A stretch of DNA of 5,685 nucleotides, taken from Flavisolibacter sp. GTDB lineage: Bacteria > Bacteroidota > Bacteroidia > Chitinophagales > Chitinophagaceae. A model generated the notes under the pieces. That model was not told where the DNA came from and searched no databases. It saw nothing but the letters and a program-made list of their open reading frames with translations. The stretch spans positions 1 to 5,685 of the forward strand of contig JAGIAB010000216.1 in NCBI GenBank assembly GCA_017745135.1, in the 5' to 3' direction. Below, piece after piece: positions 1 to 4,872 of the stretch. The position numbers were made by a program, and so were the translations under genes. How positions within the stretch are numbered: the first letter of the stretch is position 1; each line of letters starts with the position of its first letter.

Positions 1-19
1 AACACCTGTTGTGCCTGTC

Positions 20-33
20 TCGCCTTTAGGCGA
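20..33. repeat. Small inverted repeat just after the DUF62-like stop codon
   Basis: TCGCC and GGCGA flank a TTTA loop, and the whole 14-mer is a perfect palindrome. It begins 4 bases past the stop codon of the minus-strand gene. No T-run follows it on the minus strand, so it is not a convincing intrinsic terminator. It may be an intergenic palindromic repeat, or simply part of the missing 3' end of the gene. Confidence 0.4.
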
Positions 34-36
34 TGA

Positions 37-675
37 TCACTCACTTGCACGTTCGATAATTTCATCGCGTTTGAAAACAATTTTAAAACGGCGGCCTTTG
101 CGCTGTTGTTCAAATTGCTCCTGCGTAATGTTTACAATTACATTTTCAAAATTGTCGATGAATATGATCTGGCCTTCTATCCAGTCTTCGCCAAGTGTTG
201 GACGTAAAGGATTCTTTTCAATGTAACCGGTATCAGGAACACCAATGTTTTGAACAGGCTGTCCATTCATTAATTGGGTGATTGCTTTTGCTGCTACATC
301 AATACAGTACAATGTGTTTTTGATGGCTGTTTTTTCCAGCGGAACACCAATTACCATTTCAGGTTTGTCTTCGAGGATCATTCCAATCAAACCATTGTCC
401 GCACAAACAAGGTATTGGTCTTTATGAAAAGCAAGTAAGAGTTGTTCCGGTTTTGATTCAAATAAGTTTACCAGAACAATGTGAAAGGTAAACTCAGGAA
501 AATTTTTAATGGCATTTCTGCAGACATAAGCCGCCTGCGGATAATTGAACGGAGAGAGTTTATGTGTAATATCGATGATCTGAAATTCCGGGTTAATGCG
601 AAGCAACCGTCCCTTAACGGCACCAACAAGATAATCTTGTTCTCCAATGTCGGATGTAAGCGTCACTAAGGGCAT
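37..675 (-). CDS. Divergent SAM hydrolase-like (DUF62/chlorinase-fluorinase superfamily) protein, C-terminally shortened
   Basis: This 212-residue protein resembles the S-adenosyl-L-methionine hydroxide adenosyltransferase (DUF62) family, whose members split SAM to adenosine and methionine. Visible family landmarks are LTSDIGEQDYLVGAVKG near the N-terminus (residues 6-22), DITH (35-38), ADNGL (92-96) and the start of the C-terminal domain, FIDNFENVIVNI (172-183). The catalytic Asp-Arg-His triad known from DUF62 enzymes is not where it should be: the equivalent positions appear to be Asn70, Glu77 and Tyr123. Family members are usually about 260-280 residues, so the protein lacks roughly the last 50, which normally complete the C-terminal barrel and help bind the substrate. 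It is the last gene of the minus-strand group, 43 bp after the SDR gene, and its ATG (673-675) lies 5 bp from a heptad repeat with no Shine-Dalgarno sequence. Family membership is fairly sure; enzymatic activity is doubtful. Confidence 0.8.
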   Translation of the reverse strand: MPLVTLTSDIGEQDYLVGAVKGRLLRINPEFQIIDITHKLSPFNYPQAAYVCRNAIKNFPEFTFHIVLVNLFESKPEQLLLAFHKDQYLVCADNGLIGMILEDKPEMVIGVPLEKTAIKNTLYCIDVAAKAITQLMNGQPVQNIGVPDTGYIEKNPLRPTLGEDWIEGQIIFIDNFENVIVNITQEQFEQQRKGRRFKIVFKRDEIIERASE

Positions 676-680
676 GAATA

Positions 681-715
681 ATTTCGAATTTCGAATTTAG
701 GATTTGGAATTCCTT
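681..715. repeat. Five degenerate 7-bp tandem units
   Basis: Reading on the plus strand from 681, the units are ATTTCGA, ATTTCGA, ATTTAGG, ATTTGGA and ATTCCTT. The first two are identical and the rest diverge. The tract fills most of the 43-bp gap between the SDR stop codon and the ATG of the DUF62-like gene, and so covers the expected ribosome-binding region of the latter. TTCGAA palindromes occur at the unit joints. Confidence 0.75.
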
Positions 716-718
716 TTC

Positions 719-1528
719 TTACTTAATCAACTTCCCTTCCTTAAAATAAAATTTTCTTACGAATTTATCTGCAAGACCAGGAAAGAATTTCTGCATGAAC
801 ACAGTTTCCTTACCGGTGAAGGTCATTACCAGTGATCTCTTTTTCTTTTTAACAGCATGCAAAATGCGGCGGGCACATTCTTCAGCACTCATCATTTTGT
901 TTTCATCCATCGGGCTTTCGCCTTGTTTCTGTCCTTTGTCATTCAATGCTGCATTCCGGATGTTAGAAGCCGTAAAGCCGGGGCTCACCCACATTACATG
1001 AACGCCATCGCCGGCCAGTTCTGTTTTAATAGCTTCCAGCCAACCTTGTAATGCAAACTTGGATGCGGAGTAACCACTTCTTCCGGGCAGTCCTCTGTAT
1101 CCTGCAATAGACGAAATGCCAACAATGGTTCCTTTTCTTTCAATCAACGAATGAATGGCATACCTGGTACAGTACACAGCACCAAAGAAATTAATGCCCA
1201 TTACTTTTTTGATCACATCAATTTCTGCGTCTTTAAATAATGAACGCATCGATATACCGGCGTTATTGATCAAAATATCAATTCCTCCAAACACTTTCAA
1301 TGTCGATTCAATAAAATGCCGGCAATCGTTTTCGTTGCTTACATCTGCTACTACGGTGTGGAGAGGATAGGAGGCGTATTCCCTGTGAAGTCTGTATAGT
1401 TTATCATGATTGCGGCTACAGGTAGAAACTTTCGCCCCCTGTGCCAGCAGTGCATCAACTAACGCTTTGCCAATTCCATCAGTGCCGCCCGTTACAACAG
1501 CTACTTTATTCAAAAAATAATTTGCCAT
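719..1528 (-). CDS. Classical short-chain dehydrogenase/reductase (SDR), NAD(P)-dependent
   Basis: This 269-residue protein is a complete classical SDR with a Rossmann fold that oxidises or reduces an alcohol/carbonyl group using NAD(P)(H). The cofactor-binding motif TGGTDGIG is at residues 13-20. NNAG is at 88-91, the structural Asn at 113 (GINFFG), the catalytic Ser at 140 (GISS), and Tyr153 and Lys157 lie in YSASK; the Ser-Tyr spacing of 13 is typical. SPGF (182-185) follows the active site as usual. Arg39, shortly after the second beta strand (TCSRN), fits a preference for NADP. The tail (about 226-269) is basic and aromatic, as in membrane-associated DHRS7-type SDRs, but no clear transmembrane segment is seen. 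The substrate cannot be read from the sequence. The gene has its own candidate promoter and lies between the DUF3810 and DUF62-like genes. Confidence 0.93.
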   Translation of the reverse strand: MANYFLNKVAVVTGGTDGIGKALVDALLAQGAKVSTCSRNHDKLYRLHREYASYPLHTVVADVSNENDCRHFIESTLKVFGGIDILINNAGISMRSLFKDAEIDVIKKVMGINFFGAVYCTRYAIHSLIERKGTIVGISSIAGYRGLPGRSGYSASKFALQGWLEAIKTELAGDGVHVMWVSPGFTASNIRNAALNDKGQKQGESPMDENKMMSAEECARRILHAVKKKKRSLVMTFTGKETVFMQKFFPGLADKFVRKFYFKEGKLIK

Positions 1529-1541
1529 AATTACACGGCTG

Positions 1542-1549
1542 CAAACCTA
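1542..1549 (-). promoter_or_regulatory. Candidate -7 promoter element for the SDR gene
   Basis: On the minus strand this reads TAGGTTTG, an exact match to the Bacteroidota -7 consensus TAnnTTTG, 13 bases upstream of the SDR ATG. The start of transcription would fall near 1537, leaving a leader of about 10 nt. No good -33 TTG/TTTG is found at the expected distance; that position lies within the purine heptad tract. Confidence 0.55.
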
Positions 1550-1554
1550 ATGAA

Positions 1555-1624
1555 TAAAGGCAAAAGGTGGAAGATAAAAGGTTGAAGGAAAGGGAGAAAG
1601 GTAGAAGGTAGAAGGTGGAGAGGC
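1555..1624. repeat. Ten degenerate purine-rich 7-bp tandem units
   Basis: From 1555 the plus strand splits into heptads: TAAAGGC, AAAAGGT, GGAAGAT, AAAAGGT, TGAAGGA, AAGGGAG, AAAGGTA, GAAGGTA, GAAGGTG and GAGAGGC. Individual units vary, but the spacing of the AAGG core keeps the 7-bp period for most of the tract. It lies directly upstream of the SDR -7 element. Confidence 0.8.
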
Positions 1625-1659
1625 GATGTGTCTTCTGCCTTTTACCTTTTACCCTTTAC
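1587..1659 (-). other. Long imperfect hairpin formed by the inverted heptad tracts
   Basis: Positions 1587-1614 can pair with 1632-1659 around a 17-nt loop (1615-1631). Of 28 opposed positions, 23 are Watson-Crick pairs, 3 are G/T oppositions and 2 are plain mismatches. In the minus-strand transcript the three G/T positions become A/C mismatches, so 23 of 28 pairs remain. It starts essentially at the DUF3810 stop codon. A pyrimidine-rich but not pure-U stretch follows, so it could mark a transcript end, protect a 3' end or weaken read-through to the SDR gene. Confidence 0.55.
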
Positions 1660-1663
1660 CTTA
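1636..1663. repeat. Four pyrimidine heptads, inverted partner of the purine tract
   Basis: The units TGCCTTT, TACCTTT, TACCCTT and TACCTTA follow each other without gaps. On the opposite strand they read as the same AAGGTA-type heptads as 1555-1624, in inverted orientation. The last three bases are the stop codon of the DUF3810 gene, so the repeat begins inside the coding end. Confidence 0.8.
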
Positions 1664-2752
1664 CAACGCTTCCCTTCCATACTTCTTCATATAGGCCATC
1701 AGCCAGCCCACTACTTCGTTATAAGCTTCTTTGCCGCGTGGCTGGTTGTTCATTTTTAAATAGCGGTCGTAAGCCAGGGACATCACAGGCTCCACTGCGT
1801 TCCTGCTTTTTAAAAGGTATTCACGATACGCCTGGTTGTCTCTTTTTACCTGTGGGTGTTCCGATTCTTTTAACTCAATAAAGCAGGGGCGATTGTACAC
1901 AAATAAATCGCTCATGGCATACCCGTACATATCGTAATAGATGGAATAGCGGAATTCAACATTATCAGAAACACGTCCGGCCAGGTAGGAAGAAAAATTG
2001 GCTTCGTTCTCTTTGGCATAACCTAACTGGTGTCCGATTTCATGGCAAACAATAAACGGTTTGACAAAGACGGGAACATCTGTTTTTAACTGGGCTTCGC
2101 CGGTGAATGGATTATAGTACCCCGTAAAACCAAAATAGCGTCCGAGAAAAGTAAGCATGGAAGGTTTAATAGAAGGATGATCATAAGTGAGAAAGGAGTA
2201 TTGCTTAGCCGCATTCTTGTAAGCTGCAATCCCTTCGTTAAAAAGTGTTTTGTTATTATTTAATGGTAATCTTTTTAAGGAATCAACTTTAGTAGCATAA
2301 TAATTTAGTCTTTGCTGAAGCGTGGAAGTGAGTTCGTAAAGATCGGTGGGAGTGTATTGCTGCATATTCAGCCCGAATTGTTCGGCGATTCCCTGCCGGT
2401 CGTAATTCAGTCCCCAAAAGGTGTTAAAGACAATGTAGATCCAAAGAACCAGCTTCAGGTATTTGCCAAAAAGAACCCAGGAGAGATAGTCCTTTGCCTG
2501 CCGTTTGGCTAACAACCGGATGAATTTCCAGGCTTTCCATATGAAAAAAATGGAAGCGCCTATGTATAGCAAATCGCCAACGCTGAAAGGTATCCAGCCT
2601 AAAATCGACCTTAATATTTTTGAAACCACGGGGTAGAAGCCAAACGTGTAGTATTTTTCCACCCGGTACGGGTTCAGCGAAAAAATTTTGATCAGGATGG
2701 ATATCACCAGCAAAGAGATCAGTAAGCGGTCGCGAAGTAGGTTTTTGAACAT
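1661..2752 (-). CDS. DUF3810 family membrane-anchored zincin-like metallopeptidase
   Basis: This 363-residue protein matches the DUF3810 family, which is common in Bacteroidota and Firmicutes and has no established function. Three hydrophobic segments lie in the N-terminal third (about residues 9-26, 57-80 and 96-116), followed by a large domain, predicted extracytoplasmic if the usual topology holds. That domain holds HEIGH (237-241) and, seven residues on, ENEANF (248-253). The HExxH and nearby Glu pattern is that of gluzincin-type zinc peptidases: His237 and His241 would bind zinc, Glu238 would be the base, and Glu248 or Glu250 the likely third ligand. NPFTGEA (214-220) upstream is probably another family motif. 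The length looks complete. It is the first gene of the minus-strand group and shares a 105-bp divergent promoter region with the DUF177 gene. Peptidase activity is inferred from the motif only; the substrate is unknown. Confidence 0.88.
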   Translation of the reverse strand: MFKNLLRDRLLISLLVISILIKIFSLNPYRVEKYYTFGFYPVVSKILRSILGWIPFSVGDLLYIGASIFFIWKAWKFIRLLAKRQAKDYLSWVLFGKYLKLVLWIYIVFNTFWGLNYDRQGIAEQFGLNMQQYTPTDLYELTSTLQQRLNYYATKVDSLKRLPLNNNKTLFNEGIAAYKNAAKQYSFLTYDHPSIKPSMLTFLGRYFGFTGYYNPFTGEAQLKTDVPVFVKPFIVCHEIGHQLGYAKENEANFSSYLAGRVSDNVEFRYSIYYDMYGYAMSDLFVYNRPCFIELKESEHPQVKRDNQAYREYLLKSRNAVEPVMSLAYDRYLKMNNQPRGKEAYNEVVGWLMAYMKKYGREAL

Positions 2753-2787
2753 GCTTTAATAAGGCAGATTTCGTTAAAATCTTCGCT

Positions 2788-2794
2788 CAAATTA
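2788..2794 (-). promoter_or_regulatory. Weak candidate -7 element for the DUF3810 gene
   Basis: The minus strand reads TAATTTG here, one base short of the TAnnTTTG consensus, 35 bases upstream of the DUF3810 ATG. No clear -33 element is seen. It is offered because the gene must start its own transcript in this divergent region. Confidence 0.3.
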
Positions 2795-2816
2795 CATTCT
2801 TTAAGGCGATTTCCTT

Positions 2817-2824
2817 TACCTTTG
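2817..2824 (+). promoter_or_regulatory. Candidate -7 promoter element for the DUF177-rpmF-plsX cluster
   Basis: TACCTTTG is an exact match to TAnnTTTG. Transcription would start near 2828-2830, giving a leader of roughly 30 nt before the ATG at 2858. A TTG in the -33 position is lacking. The element overlaps a possible TTG start at 2822, which supports the downstream ATG as the real start. Confidence 0.6.
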
Positions 2825-2826
2825 CG

Positions 2827-2845
2827 TCCCGCAAATAAGGCGGGA
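2827..2845 (+). promoter_or_regulatory. GC-rich hairpin at the 5' end of the DUF177 leader
   Basis: TCCCGC (2827-2832) and GCGGGA (2840-2845) are perfect inverse complements around the 7-nt loop AAATAAG. The stem would sit almost at the 5' end of the transcript, 12 bases before the start codon, and is followed at once by the A/G-rich AAAAGGAA. No T-run follows, so it is not a terminator. It may protect the 5' end or influence initiation. Confidence 0.5.
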
Positions 2846-2857
2846 AAAGGAACGGAC

Positions 2858-3403
2858 ATGAGCAACAGGCGTGAATTTGAAATAGCTTTTGTTGGTTTAA
2901 AGCCCGGTGTTCATGAGTTCAATTACCGGATCGACGACAGGTTCTTTGAAGAATATAATGAACAGGATTTCAGAAATCCTGATGCCAATGTAAAGCTGTT
3001 ACTTGAGAAAAGTAACGGTTTTATGATCCTTCGTTTTGAAATAGGAGGAAAGACAGAAGTGACCTGCGACCGTTGCAACGGTAATTTACCCATCCAGTTG
3101 TTCGACGATTTCAAGGTCATGATCAAAATGACGGATGATCCTGATTTGATGAATGAGCAAGAGGAAGATCCTGATGTGTATTACATCTCCCGCGGCGAGA
3201 GCCATATTGATGTAAAAGACTGGATCTATGAATTCATTAATCTCAGTATTCCCATGCAAAAAACATGTGAGTATGAGAGTATGGATGGCCCTTATTGCAA
3301 TCCGGCAGCAAGGGAACTGTTAAAGAACATGAGGCCGGATGAAAGCCAGGGAACCAACCCCATCTGGAAAGGATTGGAGAAGTTCAAAGGTTTGGAAGAA
3401 TAA
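2858..3403 (+). CDS. DUF177 domain protein (YceD family)
   Basis: This 181-residue protein belongs to the DUF177/YceD family, a cytoplasmic family encoded next to rpmF in many bacteria; members in E. coli and plants are implicated in 23S rRNA accumulation. Visible family features are the CDRC pair (Cys70, Cys73) in the middle, an acidic stretch (about 93-106), a second pair of cysteines (Cys137, Cys147), and the C-terminal NPIWKGLEKFK (167-177), corresponding to the usual DPRW-x-x-L-x-K ending. The four cysteines could bind a metal. The ATG at 2858 was chosen over an in-frame TTG at 2822 because the TTG lies within a promoter element, a hairpin follows it, and AAGGA (2847-2851) precedes the ATG. 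It is first in the order DUF177-rpmF-plsX, so it probably shares a transcript with rpmF, 99 bp downstream. Confidence 0.88.
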   Translation: MSNRREFEIAFVGLKPGVHEFNYRIDDRFFEEYNEQDFRNPDANVKLLLEKSNGFMILRFEIGGKTEVTCDRCNGNLPIQLFDDFKVMIKMTDDPDLMNEQEEDPDVYYISRGESHIDVKDWIYEFINLSIPMQKTCEYESMDGPYCNPAARELLKNMRPDESQGTNPIWKGLEKFKGLEE

Positions 3404-3410
3404 AACTAAG

Positions 3411-3443
3411 AGCTAAAAGAGTAAAAGAGTAAAAGAGTAAAGG
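3411..3443. repeat. Degenerate 8-bp tandem repeat, purine-rich
   Basis: AGCTAAAAG (3411-3419) is followed by AGTAAAAG, AGTAAAAG and AGTAAAGG (3420-3443). The tract starts 7 bases after the DUF177 stop codon. Its style matches the heptad tracts elsewhere in the window, but with a period of 8. Confidence 0.8.
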
Positions 3444-3467
3444 AGGGATGACCTCTTAAAACTTTTA
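3430..3467 (+). other. Two-part hairpin at the end of the octad repeat
   Basis: AGGAGG (3441-3446) can pair with CCTCTT (3452-3457, one G-U) across a GATGA loop. TAAAAG (3430-3435) can pair with CTTTTA (3462-3467) outside a 5x4 internal loop. No T-run follows. It lies in the DUF177-rpmF gap, 36 bases before the rpmF start, and could be a processing or attenuation site. The outer stem is A/T only and weak. Confidence 0.4.
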
Positions 3468-3502
3468 ACCCAGTAATAAAAATCAGAATTAAATAAATAG
3501 TT

Positions 3503-3697
3503 ATGCCTAATCCAAAACGCAGACACTCGCAGCAAAGAAGTGCAAAGCGCAGAACACACTACAAGGCGACGGCTGCTACGCTTACTACCGATAAAACTAC
3601 CGGAGAGACGCATGTTCGCCATCGTGCACATGTTAGCGAAGGAAAGTTGTATTATAAAGGACAAGTGGTTGCAGAAACTTCGCCTATCAAGAAGTAA
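3503..3697 (+). CDS. rpmF: 50S ribosomal protein L32
   Basis: This 64-residue basic protein is L32, a small protein of the large ribosomal subunit. The N-terminus MPNPKRRHSQQRSAKRRTHY is the diagnostic L32 signature (PKRR-x-S-x-x-R-x-x-x-RRTH). The C-terminal half, where many bacteria have two CxxC pairs of a zinc ribbon, has no cysteine at all: TTGETHVRHRAH and GKLYYKGQVV keep the fold's spacing without the metal ligands. This is the zinc-independent form, which seems usual in parts of the Bacteroidota. There is no Shine-Dalgarno sequence before the ATG; the leader is A/T-rich, as is common for highly translated Bacteroidota genes. Its place between DUF177 and plsX is the conserved arrangement. 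Confidence 0.97.
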   Translation: MPNPKRRHSQQRSAKRRTHYKATAATLTTDKTTGETHVRHRAHVSEGKLYYKGQVVAETSPIKK

Positions 3698-3714
3698 GCA
3701 ATAAACTTATTCAT

Positions 3715-3753
3715 AGTCCATATTCCGCTGATTGGTGAGAGTATGGATTTTTT
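3715..3753 (+). terminator. Intrinsic terminator-like hairpin after rpmF
   Basis: TCCATATTC (3717-3725) pairs with GAGTATGGA (3739-3747): nine pairs, one of them U-G, around a 13-nt loop. Six T's follow at once (3748-3753). The stem is A/T-rich, so it may be leaky. It begins 18 bases after the rpmF stop codon and would at least partly separate rpmF from plsX transcription. Confidence 0.6.
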
Positions 3754-3760
3754 ATTTTTG
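3732..3760 (+). promoter_or_regulatory. Candidate plsX promoter overlapping the rpmF terminator
   Basis: TATTTTTG (3753-3760) matches the TAnnTTTG consensus, and TTG (3732-3734) lies 18 bases upstream as a -33 candidate. The -33 triplet is in the loop of the preceding hairpin, and the -7 box starts in its T-run. The plsX ATG is only 7 bases past the box, so the transcript would be leaderless or nearly so. Confidence 0.5.
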
Positions 3761-3767
3761 ATGCTCC

Positions 3768-4706
3768 ATGAAGATAGGACTTGATTTAATGGGCGGCGAT
3801 TTTGCTCCCTCGGAAGCGATTGAAGGCATTCAGCAATATTTTTCGGAAGGGGGAAAAGCACACCTTGTTTTGCTTGGTGATGAAGGAAGGCTTCAGCCGC
3901 TGCTTTCCAAATATTCTTTTGCATCAGAAAAGTTTACAGTGGTTCACGCACCGGAAGTCATCGACTTTCATGATTCTCCTACAAGAGCTTTAAAAGAAAA
4001 GCCCAGGTCTTCTATCTCTATCGGCTTTCATTTGTTGGCAACGGGTAAAACAGATGCCTTCATTAGTGCAGGCAATACCGGCGCTATGCTTGTCGGTTCT
4101 TTATATGCATTAAAGCCAATTGAAGGCGTGTTGCGTCCTACGATTTCTACCATCATTCCAAAAGAAAATGGCGGAACTGGTTTGTTGCTGGATGTTGGTT
4201 TGAATTCGGATTGCAAGCCGGAGCAATTGAACCAGTTTGCGATAATGGGTTCAGTGTATGCACAAAATATTTTAGGAATCGAAAATCCCCGTGTAGCCTT
4301 ATTAAATATTGGAGAAGAAGAAGGCAAAGGAAATTTATTAGCACAGGCTACGTATCCTTTGCTCAAAGAAAACAAGCATATCAATTTTGTTGGTAATGTT
4401 GAAGGACGGGATTTATTGTTGGATAATGCGGATGTAATGGTTTGCGATGGATTTACCGGTAACGTTATTTTAAAACTTGCGGAATCTCTTTTTGAAGTCA
4501 CACATAAAAAACAAATCCACCACGAGTACTTTGAACGTTTCAATTTTGAGAATTATGGTGGCACACCTGTTTTAGGAATTTCTAAACCTGTGATCATTGG
4601 TCATGGCATTTCGAAAGGAAAAGCCTTCAAGAACATGATTGCGTTAGCAGAAAAAATGATTGAAAAAGATGTGATGCAAAAATTGCAGGCCGAATTAGTG
4701 AGTTAA
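3768..4706 (+). CDS. plsX: Phosphate acyltransferase PlsX
   Basis: PlsX makes acyl-phosphate from acyl-ACP and inorganic phosphate; PlsY then uses the acyl-phosphate to acylate glycerol-3-phosphate, the first step of phospholipid synthesis. It is a soluble, membrane-associated enzyme. The 312 residues carry the family motifs in order: LDLMGGDFAP (5-14), SAGNTGA (100-106), LDVGLNSDCKP (141-151), LLNIGEEEGKGN (178-189), GNVEGRDL (209-216), CDGFTGNV (226-233) and GGTPVLGI (264-271). The length is at the short end of the family (about 310-345), with no motif missing. The ATG is firm: the conserved M-K-I-x-L-D start follows it and an in-frame TGA lies at 3759-3761. It follows rpmF by 70 bp. No fabH gene follows; a tRNA gene does. 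Confidence 0.97.
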   Translation: MKIGLDLMGGDFAPSEAIEGIQQYFSEGGKAHLVLLGDEGRLQPLLSKYSFASEKFTVVHAPEVIDFHDSPTRALKEKPRSSISIGFHLLATGKTDAFISAGNTGAMLVGSLYALKPIEGVLRPTISTIIPKENGGTGLLLDVGLNSDCKPEQLNQFAIMGSVYAQNILGIENPRVALLNIGEEEGKGNLLAQATYPLLKENKHINFVGNVEGRDLLLDNADVMVCDGFTGNVILKLAESLFEVTHKKQIHHEYFERFNFENYGGTPVLGISKPVIIGHGISKGKAFKNMIALAEKMIEKDVMQKLQAELVS

Positions 4707-4739
4707 TGATTGATTATTTATGAAAATGAGAGAATAATT

Positions 4740-4771
4740 TTTGGCTGCAAGGATGCTCACCCTTATTTTTG
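4740..4771 (+). promoter_or_regulatory. Promoter of the tRNA-Lys gene
   Basis: TTTG (4740-4743) and TATTTTTG (4764-4771) are separated by 20 bp, a full match to the Bacteroidota vegetative promoter pattern TTTG-N19-21-TAnnTTTG. Transcription would begin about 4776-4780, roughly 12-16 bases before the mature tRNA 5' end. Confidence 0.8.
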
Positions 4772-4791
4772 CACTCCCAAATTTAACGGTT

Positions 4792-4864
4792 GATCTCGTA
4801 GCTCAGTTGGTAGAGCATAACACTTTTAATGTTAGGGCCCTGGGTTCGAGTCCCAGCGGGATCA
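4792..4864 (+). tRNA. tRNA-Lys (anticodon TTT)
   Basis: A complete 73-nt cloverleaf can be folded by eye. The acceptor stem is GATCTCG with CGGGATC (one G-T pair), the D stem GCTC/GAGC with loop AGTTGGTA, and the anticodon stem TAACA/TGTTA with loop CTTTTAA, placing TTT at 4825-4827. The variable loop is GGGCC, and the T stem CTGGG/CCCAG has loop TTCGAGT. The discriminator base is A. CCA is not encoded (the next bases are CAG), so it must be added by the CCA-adding enzyme. Confidence 0.97.
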
Positions 4865-4872
4865 CAGAAATC

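Noticed and set aside
20..33. Intrinsic terminator after the DUF62-like gene
   Set aside because: The stem is only 5 bp with a 4-nt loop and no T-run follows on the minus strand.
1555..1663. Possible CRISPR array or VNTR minisatellite coding region
   Set aside because: Units are 7 bp with no spacers, and the phase is not compatible with a gene; the tract is a short tandem repeat only.
1615..1881. 88-codon open frame on the plus strand
   Set aside because: It starts in the heptad tract and continues antisense to the DUF3810 coding end; the Pro/Leu/Phe-rich product reflects the complementary strand of a real gene.
2822..2857. In-frame TTG that would add 12 residues to the DUF177 protein
   Set aside because: It lies inside the TACCTTTG promoter element and is followed by a leader hairpin; the family's N-terminus aligns better with the ATG at 2858, which has AAGGA before it.
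4028..4543. 171-codon open frame on the minus strand inside plsX
   Set aside because: It is wholly antisense to a gene with all PlsX motifs, and its product (runs of Ser, Asn, Pro, Phe) shows no domain-like pattern.
2858..4864. A novel operon linking YceD, L32, PlsX and tRNA-Lys
   Set aside because: YceD-rpmF-plsX is a widely conserved order; the tRNA has its own consensus promoter and terminator and is probably independent.
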